Shown piece by piece: positions 25,138-33,620 of a stretch of 64,000 bases of DNA (its first letter is position 1; every line of letters begins with the position of its first letter). The DNA is from Candidatus Eremiobacterota bacterium (GTDB taxonomy: Bacteria > Vulcanimicrobiota > CADAWZ01 > Ess09-12). The stretch lies in NCBI GenBank assembly GCA_031082125.1, contig JAVHLM010000027.1, forward strand, positions 1 through 64,000, written 5' to 3'. The notes beneath the pieces were generated by a model. It saw only the letters and a list, made by a program, of their open reading frames with translations. It ran no database searches and was not told where the DNA came from. A program made the position numbers and the translations under genes.

Positions 25138-26622
25138 ATGAAACACAGGCGTTATCTCTCCGCGCTCTCAGCTCTCTTCCTCGTCTTGCTCGCCGCAGCT
25201 TTCATGCTCTCAGGCTGCTCGTCTTCCGGCTCAGGGAGCGCCCAGGCTGCAGGCTGCGGGGACGGCGGTATTCTCGCGAAAGCCTCACGCGAGGAAAAAG
25301 GGGGGTGGGTCTTCATCCACATCGAAGGCGCACCCGGTGATCGCGGCTACCAGTACGGCCATCTCTGCGCTCCCGAGATAGATGATTTCATCACGGTGCT
25401 GAAAGTGTATCTCCAGAACACTACCGGCAAGGACTGGGACTTTTACCGGAACGCGGCAGCAACAATCATGGCTCCCCGCATAGAGAAGGAGTACATGGAC
25501 GAGCTTGCAGGCATTGCGGCGGGGCTGCAGGCGAGGGGGATGTCCTATGATGTGACGGACATGATAGCATCGAACGCCAATATGGAGCTCTCGGAATATT
25601 ACCTTCCCTCGATTTCAACGACGACAGAAAAGATCCACCGGGGACGGATTCCGAAGATGCGATGCTCAGCGTTTATCGCCACCGGTTCCTGCACGAAGGA
25701 CGGTAACGTGGTCATGGGGCACAATTCCTGGGATGACTATATAATCGGCCAGAGAGGGAAAATCATTCTTGATATAAAGCCTTCGTCGGGATACAGCATC
25801 ATCATGCAGGCCTGGCCCGGCTTCATCGACAGCGGCACCGACTTCTACGTGAACTCAGCCGGCATTGTCATCACGGAGACCACCATCGGCAATTACTCCG
25901 GCTTTGACACGCAGGGCGTGCCCGAGTTTGTCCGGGCAAGAAAGGCTGCGCAGTACTCAGCCTCCCTCGATGACTTCGTGCGGATCATGAGAGAGAATAA
26001 CAACGGCGCCTATGCCAACAGCTGGCTCATCGGCGACGTCAACACCAGGGAGATAGGAAAGCTCGAGCTGGGGCTCGTGAACTCTTCGTTCTACCGCTCC
26101 AGGCAGGGCTATTACGACGGGGAAAACTATGTCGATGACTCCAAGATGATCAGGGATGAGTGCAGCCCCACCTGCTGGGACACCAGCCAGAACTGGCCCA
26201 TGGCGCTTGCCAACACCAACTGTGTCACCGCGAGGCGCCTGCGATGGAATGCCCTCATGACCCAGTACAAGGGCACCGTTGATGTGGAGCTGGGCAAGCA
26301 GTTCGAAGCCGATCAGTATGAACAAGCCCTAGGCAGGATCAACCCCGGCGGGCTGGTGCTGATGGCCCGGATGGAGATCACCAATGTGCCGGAGATGCCG
26401 GGCTTCGAGGCACCCCGTCCTTTCGGCGCCAATGACGCCAAGGTAGTCGATGCGACGCTCGCGAAATCGATGAGCTTCTGGGCCAGAATAGGCCACCCCG
26501 ACGGCTCGACCTTCACCTGGGACCAGTTCCTCATCGACAACCCGCAGTTCGCCTGGGAGGCTCCCTATCTCAAGCCCCTGGAGGACAATCCCTGGACGCT
26601 CTTCAGCGCCTCGGGCCGGTGA
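25138..26622 (+). CDS. Phospholipase-B-like Ntn-hydrolase lipoprotein
   Basis: 494 residues, lipoprotein signal (MLSGC, Cys27). The region RCSAFIATGSCTKDGNVVMG (nucleophile candidate Cys177), then HNSWDDY and VNSAGIVITETTI, matches the C45/phospholipase-B-like family. These are autocatalytic N-terminal-nucleophile hydrolases that cleave amide or ester bonds in lipids and acyl-amino acids. ARKAAQYSASLDDFVRIMRE and YANSWLIGDV are also typical. AAAGGAGG precedes the ATG. As a surface lipoprotein it could act on host or prey lipids; the substrate is unknown. Confidence 0.82.
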   Translation: MKHRRYLSALSALFLVLLAAAFMLSGCSSSGSGSAQAAGCGDGGILAKASREEKGGWVFIHIEGAPGDRGYQYGHLCAPEIDDFITVLKVYLQNTTGKDWDFYRNAAATIMAPRIEKEYMDELAGIAAGLQARGMSYDVTDMIASNANMELSEYYLPSISTTTEKIHRGRIPKMRCSAFIATGSCTKDGNVVMGHNSWDDYIIGQRGKIILDIKPSSGYSIIMQAWPGFIDSGTDFYVNSAGIVITETTIGNYSGFDTQGVPEFVRARKAAQYSASLDDFVRIMRENNNGAYANSWLIGDVNTREIGKLELGLVNSSFYRSRQGYYDGENYVDDSKMIRDECSPTCWDTSQNWPMALANTNCVTARRLRWNALMTQYKGTVDVELGKQFEADQYEQALGRINPGGLVLMARMEITNVPEMPGFEAPRPFGANDAKVVDATLAKSMSFWARIGHPDGSTFTWDQFLIDNPQFAWEAPYLKPLEDNPWTLFSASGR

Positions 26623-26966
26623 AGACCTCCGCCGCGGGAAGGTGAAGAGCCTGCCGCAGACAGCCGGGATTGAATCAATAAGAGCGCTCTTGATGATTCT
26701 GGAATGGGCGAAAAATTCTTGCCATGGGGGTTCTTTTTTGCTCATATGGGTGGGAGGCAGAAAGGCAGACTGCTATCCTTAAAAGCCGCGGTCTCTTCGG
26801 ACCCGCTTTGAGAAGTGGCTCCACGTGCTGAGGTTCGGGGAGCACTATACCTTTGACTCCGGGAAGGTTCCCGGAGTGCTGAAGAACGAGGAGGAGATCC
26901 CGATGGCATGAGCCTCTGACCATTGCCGGGAAGACGTTCTGACTGAATCTGCAGAACTGCAGGAAG
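26623..26966. other. Spacer holding a nuclease/transposase remnant
   Basis: Apart from the 39-codon remnant at 26795-26911 nothing is recognisable. Confidence 0.4.
26795..26911 (+). pseudogene. C-terminal fragment resembling PD-(D/E)XK (Rpn-like) transposases
   Basis: The frame reads RFEKWLHVLRFGEHYTFDSG and then KVPGVLKNEEEIPMA before a stop. F.KWL.....P..L..EEEI.MA is characteristic of the helical end of Rpn/PD-(D/E)XK family 'transposase' proteins. The catalytic domain is missing. Confidence 0.5.
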
Positions 26967-27438
26967 TGCCCTGCGGCACAGAAACACACGGGGCTTCATG
27001 CTATAGTCAGGATGGAGGTGCTCACCATGGCGGCTGTCGATCCCCTCTCCGGTTTTCACGGCGTAAGGCTCTCACCCGATGCGGTGATCGCGAAGTATCA
27101 GTGTCTTGACCTTCCCATGAGCCTGCTCTTCGGGAAAACAAGAAAGACGATGCCCTTGAAGCCTTCGGACGTCCTCTCCCTGGCGGAGGCCTACAGGGAA
27201 AAGAAGGAGTACCTCCTTGCCGAGGAGCTGCTCCGGGGTCTGGTGGACGGCAGGGAGCGAAGCAGCGCCCTCTTCTCTCTCGGCCTCTGCTGTCACGGCA
27301 GGGAGCGCCATGGTGAAGCGGCCCGCTGGTATGGCGAATACCTTGCGCAGTCACCTGCGGCGGTTTCCTGAAAGCACTCGCCCAGGGGAACCTCGCCGAT
27401 GCGTGCCGCGCCCTGGGCCTTTATGAGGAGGCCGGGCT
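26967..27438 (+). pseudogene. Truncated, frameshifted copy of the TPR gene
   Basis: Nearly identical to 3249-3721 including the upstream region and start. At 27355-27363 one base is lost relative to 3637-3646, shifting the frame so translation stops at about 27371. Similarity continues to about 27438 in the shifted frame and then ends abruptly, before the last TPR. The first 115 codons are almost unchanged, so the duplication is recent. Confidence 0.85.
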
Positions 27439-27461
27439 GCTCTGTCCACCCGCCCGCCCGG

Positions 27462-27998
27462 TCAGCTCATTGATGATAAGGGCTGCTGTCGAAGATGGGT
27501 AAGATATCGCCCCAGGGGGCCCTTTCCGTTCTGATCGATTTTCGAGAACAGCACGCCGTATTCGTGGGAGCCCTCCCGTTCCCCCCGCCAGACTGTTTTT
27601 ACAAAAAACAGTCCCATCTCTCCTCCGAATCTCAGCACTATGCTGACCCACGATTCCAGTGCGAGCGCTCCCTCAGTCCTGATCCTCAGGCCGCCCGGGC
27701 TGGCGTCAACGACCTGGGCATTGAAAGAGCTCAAGCCGTCGGGATGGCAGATTGCCCTCTGGCCGTCAGGGTATCTCCGGGACCGTCTTTTTTCGCGGGT
27801 ATGGATGGGTATGCTTCTCTTCGGTCTTCCCCTGACAAGCCACCCTCCCCGGAGCTCAAGCTTCCCCTCTTCATTGCCTTCGGGACCCGGCCCGGCGCCG
27901 TTGCCGCCCCTCTTCTCACTCCTCAGCCAGTCAAGCGTCATCAGTGCCGATATCATATGGAGAGCCTCATTTCGGTGAAGTTTTCCCTTTGCCATCAT
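27462..27998 (-). CDS. PilZ-domain protein
   Basis: 178 residues. The C-terminal half is a PilZ domain: RRSRRYPDGQRAICHPDG gives the RxxxR cyclic-di-GMP arm, and AQVVDASPGGLRIRTEGALA the D/NxSxxG motif. KTVWRGEREGSHEYGVLFSK closes the barrel. PilZ proteins couple c-di-GMP to motility or pili. The N-terminal 75 residues are variable. The start is one of two adjacent ATGs with only GGTGA upstream. The gene converges on the truncated TPR copy. Confidence 0.85.
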   Translation of the reverse strand: MMAKGKLHRNEALHMISALMTLDWLRSEKRGGNGAGPGPEGNEEGKLELRGGWLVRGRPKRSIPIHTREKRRSRRYPDGQRAICHPDGLSSFNAQVVDASPGGLRIRTEGALALESWVSIVLRFGGEMGLFFVKTVWRGEREGSHEYGVLFSKIDQNGKGPLGRYLTHLRQQPLSSMS

Positions 27999-27999
27999 T

Positions 28000-28560
28000 A
28001 TATCACCAGGGCATTACAGAACTCTTACACAGGAATTCCATGGGGAATCGGAAAGCAGTAAACCAGAGAGAGGCGTAAAATTACGGAAGAACTTTTTGCT
28101 CAAATTCATAAAGGGGCTCATGAAGCTTTTGTTTCAGCACTTTATATGGACGAGGTTGAAAGAACTGAGCATCCTCTTCTTCGTTACCAGCTTGAGGGTG
28201 TGGTGACGATTATATCGTGGAAGTCATTGAAGTGACTGAGCAAGCGAGAAAAGTTGCCGCTGCGTATGTGAGCGCCGGAGCGTTTATCGGTGGTAATCGA
28301 TAGTACCGCCGAGTTTACCGCAAATGATCTGGAAATCGGGATCTGATTCGCGATTGCAATCGATAGTCATGGGACAGGAATTGAGATGATATCTTTGAAT
28401 CACTGGCAAAGGAAGTCACCGCGGCGAGAATCTTTGACGATGAGGCCGCGCCGGTGGCGGAAGCGTTCAGGAATATGATTCAGCGCTGATATTTTATTTA
28501 TGCTTACAGGTGCAGCACGCTCTGATGCGCGATGTCTTCAAAGCGCACCTGGACAGCTCT
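28000..28560. pseudogene. Decayed toxin-antitoxin-like region
   Basis: No intact gene. Plus-strand scraps read HKGAHEAFVSALYMDEVERT (28107 onward), then DYIVEVIEVTEQARKVAAAY, then SAGAF, a segment typical of PIN-domain proteins before the DDALH motif. Further on, ESLAKEVTAARIFDDEAAPV is broken by stops. It is probably an old PIN-type module. The first scrap duplicates 6317-6417. Confidence 0.5.
28105..28205 (+). repeat. 101-bp duplicated segment, copy 2
   Basis: Copy of 6317-6417. Here the open frame extends further upstream (EELFAQIHKGAHEAF), so this copy is nearer the ancestral gene. Confidence 0.8.
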
Positions 28561-28562
28561 CC

Positions 28563-30317
28563 CTATTTTGTCCTCATGACGCGGAAGCCCACATCGGTAT
28601 AGTAAAAAAAAGGCTCAAGGGAATTCCTGTACCCTGAAGCGCAGGCATTTGCAGGGAGGTCGTAGCAGCCGCCGCGCAGGCAGCGGTATTGTCCGGTGAC
28701 GGGGCCCTTGGGGTTGCGTGTCGGCGAGCCGCCGGTGAAGCCGTCGCTCGGGAATGCCCCATCGCCGTACCAGTCGCTAATCCACTCGTATATGCTTCCG
28801 CTCATATCATAGAGTCCAATCCCGTTGGGCTTTTTTGTGCCGGCGGGGTGCACGAGGTCGGGAAGCTTTGAATTCGACCAGAACCAGAGAAAGGTCCAGC
28901 CCGGGTCACTGGCATCGCTGTCGCTCAGTGCATCGCCCCAGTAATAGGAAGTCGTTGAAACCGCGCCGTTCTTGTCCTTGATCCGGCACGCATATTCCCA
29001 CTCCGTTTCGGTGGCGAGGCGGTAGCCCTTCCTTTCGGGATGGTAACTCGCCCCCCCCTGGCCCCACCGGCCGCTCCCGTCATCGGTAAAAGGGCCGTAG
29101 CAGAGATCGGCGTCGGTCATCCCATGCTGTTTCGTGAGCCAGTTGCAATAAGCGACGGCGCCGTACCAGGTCACAATGTTAACGGGCCAGGTGCCCTTCT
29201 CGGGACTTATGATGGTGAAGTGCGGCGTTTCATAATTGTACTGGATGCCGCTCCATGAGCTGGTGTCAGAGGGATACCACCAGTATTGTCCTCCCTCGTA
29301 TCCGTTTTCCATTCCCTGGGCCGTCATGTCATTGAGGAACTGGCAGTATTCATTATTGGTCACCTCGTACTGCCCCATGGAGAAGGCGCTGACCGTCACC
29401 CCGTTAATCGAGGTGCCCTGCGCCGCGATGGTCGCACCGGGAATTTCCAGGGCGCCGACGACAAGCTTCCTCGTCCCCTCTTTTCCCCCGTATGAGGCCT
29501 TTACTTCCAGGGCCTCCATGGAGTTTCTGGTTTTAAGCGATGATCCGTCATAGTACCCCGCCTTGAAGAGGCCCTTCTTCCCGGAATCCATGAAGCCCAC
29601 GGTGGCCGCTTCGCCGGAGCCCCACTTTTTCACCGACCACGTGGCATCACCTGTGATATCCTTCTGCTGCCCGCTGGAATCGGTGATGAAGGCGGTGAAC
29701 TGCTCCTCGTCGGGATCGCCGTCCTGCCCGATTGCAGCAGGCGCCTTCCTCTGCCCCATACAGGTCCTGGCTGAAGTGATTTCCACGCCTCCGCCGCCAT
29801 AGACATCCGTCGGCGAGGGAGAAGGTGAAGGCACGGGGGGGGTGGGCTGAGGTGCAGGATTGGGAGTGGGATTGCCTGGCACGGTGCAGGCAACTCCCCC
29901 TGATGCCGATGAGGCGCCCCAGGCATTCACCACGAGCACCTGGAGCGACTCTCTGGAGGAGCTGTTTTTTATCGGCGCGCCCTGGGGAACCTGGCAGACT
30001 ATCGATGAATCGGACCATATGCCGTAGCTGGAAGCCTTCACGACAGTGCTCCCGTCGCTGAAGGCCACGTAGCCGGAGGCCCCGCCGCTCTGCTGCGAGG
30101 CTCCGAATCCGCTGCCCTTCACTTCGCACCAGTCGCCCACTCTGAGGGGAGAGCCCCCATTGTCCAGGTTGCTCACCGCCGTGACCTGTGGATTGGCAGC
30201 GCCACCTCCTCCGCCATAGCCTCCGATCTGTGCATTATCACTGCCGCTGCAGCCTGCACAGTACCAGGACAGGATGAGCAGAAGCGCCAGACCGTAAAAA
30301 CTGAAGGGATGTTTCAT
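28563..30317 (-). CDS. Lipoprotein with TIG domain and FGE/sulfatase-modifying-factor domain
   Basis: 584 residues. Lipoprotein signal (CAGC, Cys23), Gly-rich tether, IPT/TIG domain (~residues 38-140: PQVTAVSNLDNGGSPLRVGD), Pro linker, a beta domain, then an FGE-sulfatase domain (~310-584). The last shows MGQYEVTNNEYCQFLND, PVNIVTWYGAVAYCNWL, GYRLATETEWEYACR, GLYDMSGSIYEWISDWYG and CLRGGCYD. Most bacterial proteins of this architecture are C-type-lectin-like binders, not formylglycine generators. The catalytic Cys pair could not be confirmed. AAAGGAC precedes the ATG. Confidence 0.85.
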   Translation of the reverse strand: MKHPFSFYGLALLLILSWYCAGCSGSDNAQIGGYGGGGGAANPQVTAVSNLDNGGSPLRVGDWCEVKGSGFGASQQSGGASGYVAFSDGSTVVKASSYGIWSDSSIVCQVPQGAPIKNSSSRESLQVLVVNAWGASSASGGVACTVPGNPTPNPAPQPTPPVPSPSPSPTDVYGGGGVEITSARTCMGQRKAPAAIGQDGDPDEEQFTAFITDSSGQQKDITGDATWSVKKWGSGEAATVGFMDSGKKGLFKAGYYDGSSLKTRNSMEALEVKASYGGKEGTRKLVVGALEIPGATIAAQGTSINGVTVSAFSMGQYEVTNNEYCQFLNDMTAQGMENGYEGGQYWWYPSDTSSWSGIQYNYETPHFTIISPEKGTWPVNIVTWYGAVAYCNWLTKQHGMTDADLCYGPFTDDGSGRWGQGGASYHPERKGYRLATETEWEYACRIKDKNGAVSTTSYYWGDALSDSDASDPGWTFLWFWSNSKLPDLVHPAGTKKPNGIGLYDMSGSIYEWISDWYGDGAFPSDGFTGGSPTRNPKGPVTGQYRCLRGGCYDLPANACASGYRNSLEPFFYYTDVGFRVMRTK

Positions 30318-30484
30318 GGCATTGTCCTTTCATCGCAGTGCGCTTTACAGGTGAGCCCCTCCGGGAGCTCCAGGCGATTATTTTGATTTCATAACTTCCG
30401 GGCTCATGGGGAGTTATTTATGCTGCAGAAAAATCCTGCATGCTACGGATCCGCTCCCTGGCAAGCCGTCACAGGCATGAGGAG

Positions 30485-30551
30485 GAGGATAGGAAGCTTG
30501 GTTTCGGCTGCCCCCGGCCTCCGCAGATAGTATACAAGAAATTATGGGGAA
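30485..30551 (-). repeat. R1 dispersed repeat, copy C
   Basis: Minus strand: ATAATTTCTTGTATACTATC, then TGCGGAGGCCGGGGGCAGCC and AAGCTTCCTATCC. TATACT is at 30529-30534 but the -35 position (AAGCGC) is poor. It points at the FGE lipoprotein, 170 bp away. Confidence 0.85.
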
Positions 30552-30559
30552 GCGCTTTT

Positions 30560-32443
30560 TCAGCGGTGCTCCACTTCATGGCGGGCTGTAACGCTGAAGG
30601 GATGAAAAGGATCGAGCTTCCTGAGCTTTAAAAAGCACTTCTCCGCTTCGTCATGCTTGTTCTCTTTTCTCAGGATTTCCCCTTTGAGATACCACATGTC
30701 AGACAGGCCGGGTCGCTTTCTTATCTGGGTATTGATTCTCTCAATGGTCACTGTCGAAGGGCTCTCAATGAAGTCAATATAGAATCTTGAGGCGATTCCA
30801 TAAAAAGACAGAGGGTCCGTTGCCGCCGAGACACGGAAATGGTCCGCTGCCCGCGTGTGCAGGCCTGCGAAGAGGCACATCCGGCCGCTTTGGAAGTGGA
30901 CTCGCAGGTTCTTGCTGTCAGCCTGGAGATACTCATTGCAGAGATCGGCCGCCTCGGCATACTTGCCTTCAAGGGAAAGGATAAGGGCCTTGAAATAAAG
31001 ATGCTCTCTGTCGGGAGGGCTCAGCCTCCTGGAAGCGCTCAAATGTCTTTCTGAAGCCGTGCCGTCACCTCTCTGCGCTTCGAGCAGCGCCAGACAGTTG
31101 TGAATGCTGCAGTCCTCCTTATTTTCCCTGAGAGCTCTTCTGTAGTGCTTCCTCGCCGCTTTGAGCCTGCAGGCATTGTGATGAGCCACTCCGCTGTTCA
31201 CCAGCGCACTTGACCGGTAATATTCATCCATTTCCGCCAGCCTGAAAGACCTGATGGCTTTGGCAGTGAGCTCTGTCTCAATGTACATTTTCCCTATCTC
31301 AAAGCTGGTGTAGCCTGAAGACCCGTATCCGATGGACATCCTGAGAAGCTCCTCGAGGTTCCTCTTCTTCCCTGATTCAATGAGATATTTTCCAAGAAGG
31401 CAGACATGGTCCGCCCTGGGATGGATCTTTATCAGATCAGCGACAAGCTTCCATGATTCCTTCTCCTTTCCCGTGAGGCGGCAGAGGTGCGAGAGCCTGA
31501 GGATGACCCACTCATAGAGCGGATCGAGGCTCAGTGCCTCCCTGTAAGCCTCGGCTGCCTTTTCCCATGCGCCTTCCTCTTCGAGGGCCCTGCCTTCCTC
31601 CACCTTCTGCCGGGCTTCCCGGCTCGTTATCATGAAAGCCTTCTGCCAGGGTGAGACCGCCAGCGCATCGAAGGCCACATCGGCATCGAGCAGACTATTG
31701 TTCATGACGGAAAAGCAGTCAAGAAAATCCTCTTTTCCATCTGAATGCTTCAGCAAAGCGGCCCCTTTGGAGAGCAGCAGCCTTATGAGAGACCTTTGAG
31801 CAGCCAAGACCGCAAGGTGAAGAGGACTGTAGCCATATCCATCATTGGCGTCAATGCATGCTCCGTGGTTGATAAGCAGTTCAGCGACGGGTAATGAGCC
31901 CCTTGATGCCGCATTGCATAATGGAGTGGTGCCTCGCTTTGTTTTCATATCAATCGCGGCACCGCGGCTGATGAGTACAGCAGCTGCCTTCGGGCAGTTT
32001 TCTGATGCCGCGATGTGAAGAGCAGAATGCCCTTTGCTTATGGTGGCATTCAGGTCAGCCCCTTTCTCGACAAGCACTTCCACCGCTTCCGCATTGTCGG
32101 CCAGCACTGCCCACATGAGGGCCGTCTCTCCCTCTTCATTGGCCTGATTGATGTCAATCCCCCCGGCCAGCGCCAGATTGATAAGCTCGAGGGATCCTGA
32201 ACTGGCGGCAAAGTGGAGGGCTGTTGCTCCTTGAGGGCCTCTCGCTTTGAGGGAGGCTCCCTTCAAGAGAAGGAGATTCGCCACCTCCACAGAGCCATCA
32301 CTCAGGGCGACAAGCAGCACACTTTTTCCCCGCTCATTCGTTCCGCTCACGTCTGCACCGTTACGGAGAGCCGATTCGGCGAGGGCAAGATCGTTGTTTT
32401 CTGCAGCCTTGAAAAGGCTGAGCTGCGGGTCTTTCAGAGACAT
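30560..32443 (-). CDS. Cytoplasmic ankyrin-TPR protein
   Basis: 627 residues without signal peptide. About seven ankyrin repeats (residues ~5-235, for example GATALHFAASSGSLELINLA) are followed by about eight TPR units (residues ~280-625, for example EKAAEAYREALSLDPLYEWV and DEAEKCFLKLRKLDPFHPFS). Two protein-binding solenoids in one chain suggest a scaffold. The TPR half resembles the giant pseudokinase-TPR protein at 59696. No SD stands out before the ATG at 32443. Confidence 0.85.
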   Translation of the reverse strand: MSLKDPQLSLFKAAENNDLALAESALRNGADVSGTNERGKSVLLVALSDGSVEVANLLLLKGASLKARGPQGATALHFAASSGSLELINLALAGGIDINQANEEGETALMWAVLADNAEAVEVLVEKGADLNATISKGHSALHIAASENCPKAAAVLISRGAAIDMKTKRGTTPLCNAASRGSLPVAELLINHGACIDANDGYGYSPLHLAVLAAQRSLIRLLLSKGAALLKHSDGKEDFLDCFSVMNNSLLDADVAFDALAVSPWQKAFMITSREARQKVEEGRALEEEGAWEKAAEAYREALSLDPLYEWVILRLSHLCRLTGKEKESWKLVADLIKIHPRADHVCLLGKYLIESGKKRNLEELLRMSIGYGSSGYTSFEIGKMYIETELTAKAIRSFRLAEMDEYYRSSALVNSGVAHHNACRLKAARKHYRRALRENKEDCSIHNCLALLEAQRGDGTASERHLSASRRLSPPDREHLYFKALILSLEGKYAEAADLCNEYLQADSKNLRVHFQSGRMCLFAGLHTRAADHFRVSAATDPLSFYGIASRFYIDFIESPSTVTIERINTQIRKRPGLSDMWYLKGEILRKENKHDEAEKCFLKLRKLDPFHPFSVTARHEVEHR

Positions 32444-32783
32444 AAAGGATCCCTCCCGGGCTGGAGAGGCTGAATATCATTTCTTTGGGTCTCCCAGGAT
32501 TATATCATTGCAGTGTGCTGCGGTCAATTCCAAGGGAGAAGAGGGTGCCATTGAAGACCTGAAGCGTTTCTTCAGGACCATGGAGTTCGTCAGGAAAGTC
32601 ACTTTCGAGGAGAAGGAGAGGAGAAAATGGCAGAAGGCCGCCGGGAGCATAGTTCCACGGGGTGATGACAGTGCCGAAGATACCTGATCTCAGCGCGGCA
32701 GCACCTCGGACATACTCCTTTCTGATTGATGGTGCCAGTTTTCATGCCTTCATACCGGAGGTCTTTCAGGGTCCGCGTCACCG
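32444..32783. other. Spacer with a possible coding remnant
   Basis: About 32523-32687 on the plus strand reads IEDLKRFFRTMEFVRKVTFE then EKERRKWQKAAGSIVP before a stop. The composition is protein-like, but no start or family is visible. Confidence 0.35.
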
Positions 32784-33180
32784 TTAAGAGCCAAGGCTCT
32801 GAAAGCCACATTCCACGAAATGGCGGTCAAAGGCAAAGACATGTCCTATCTCTTTTTCTCATAAGGGCAAAACTGGTGCAGTCAACGAGACTGAGACTTC
32901 TCCTGCCGGCGGCGATGAGGCTTTCCGTGCCGATACGGTGCAGCACCGCATCAACCCATTCCACGTGAAGCAGGGGAGCGATACTGTCAAGGAATGCTCT
33001 GACAGCCTCCACACCAACCCTGTTCTGGAGCAGCGATATTGTCTCGACGATCACATAATTGCTGCTTACGAGAGGCTCTCCCGATTCAAGAAGCCCCTCC
33101 CATATCTTCCGGGCTGCGCCGTGATTGATATCGTTGCCCAGAAGCACTGCAAGGAACGCTGAGGTGTCAACATAAGTCAT
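32784..33180 (-). pseudogene. vapC: VapC-type PIN toxin, frameshifted near the C-terminus
   Basis: The frame starts MTYVDTSAFLAVLLGNDINH and has Asp5, Glu46 (YVIVETISLL) and Asp99 (SLVDCTSFA). It then reads MRKRDRTCLCL and stops at 32827. One base over, the same DNA reads HVFAFDRHFVECGFQSLGS, the normal PIN ending with the fourth acidic residue, stopping at 32784-32786. A single-base insertion near 32850 therefore removed the last active-site strand. The start overlaps vapB by four bases. Confidence 0.8.
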
Positions 33181-33425
33181 GGGTGATGCTCCTCGAAGAG
33201 GTAGGAATCGTGGCGTAAAGAGAGATCTTTCTGCTCCGACGTGAAACGGCCTGCAACCGCAAGGGCTTTTTCAATCCTTACCGCGCGGCTTGCATCCTGA
33301 ACTGACTCAATGAGGAGATTGACCGCCTCGCGGATGAGCGAAGCGGTGGATTCATTTCTTGCGGCAGCCATTTTCTTGAGAGCCAGGGCCTGTTCCTCGG
33401 TGAGTTGAATCTGCGTGCGGATCAT
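33177..33425 (-). CDS. vapB: Ribbon-helix-helix antitoxin of the frameshifted vapC
   Basis: 82 residues: RHH strand and helices MIRTQIQLTEEQALALKKMA, then NESTASLIREAVNLLIE, then a toxin-binding tail. GGAGG lies seven bases before the ATG at 33425. The promoter at 33459-33487 is intact. The antitoxin is preserved although its toxin is broken. Confidence 0.85.
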   Translation of the reverse strand: MIRTQIQLTEEQALALKKMAAARNESTASLIREAVNLLIESVQDASRAVRIEKALAVAGRFTSEQKDLSLRHDSYLFEEHHP

Positions 33426-33458
33426 GAGATTGCCTCCATGAGGTAATGCTCTGATGTA

Positions 33459-33487
33459 ATGATAACACATTTTTTCTCTTCCTGCAA
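33459..33487 (-). promoter_or_regulatory. Promoter of the second vapBC
   Basis: Minus strand: TTGCAG (33482-33487), 17-bp spacer, TATCAT (33459-33464). Confidence 0.65.
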
Positions 33488-33519
33488 AAGCTGTCCGGGC
33501 AGGTAACCCGCACCACGCT

Positions 33520-33591
33520 AATCTCACTATTCTTGGCAGGAGTTTCCATGGAACCACCATCCCCATCGCAGCAACAAGCCGCTTCTTCGAG
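33520..33591 (+). repeat. Fragment of the M20 peptidase 5' end (third copy)
   Basis: 72 bp nearly identical to 41489-41560, covering the leader and first ~15 codons of the M20 gene. At 33588-33593 it joins GAGGAGAGGAAGCGAGATCC, an R1-flank sequence. Confidence 0.85.
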
Positions 33592-33595
33592 GAGA

Positions 33596-33618
33596 GGAAG
33601 CGAGATCCCGGCCCCCCC
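33596..33618 (-). repeat. R1 repeat tail fragment
   Basis: Minus strand GGCCGGGATCTCGCTTCCTC matches the R1 3' tail seen at 40214-40235 and 41217-41240. Confidence 0.55.
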
Positions 33619-33620
33619 CG

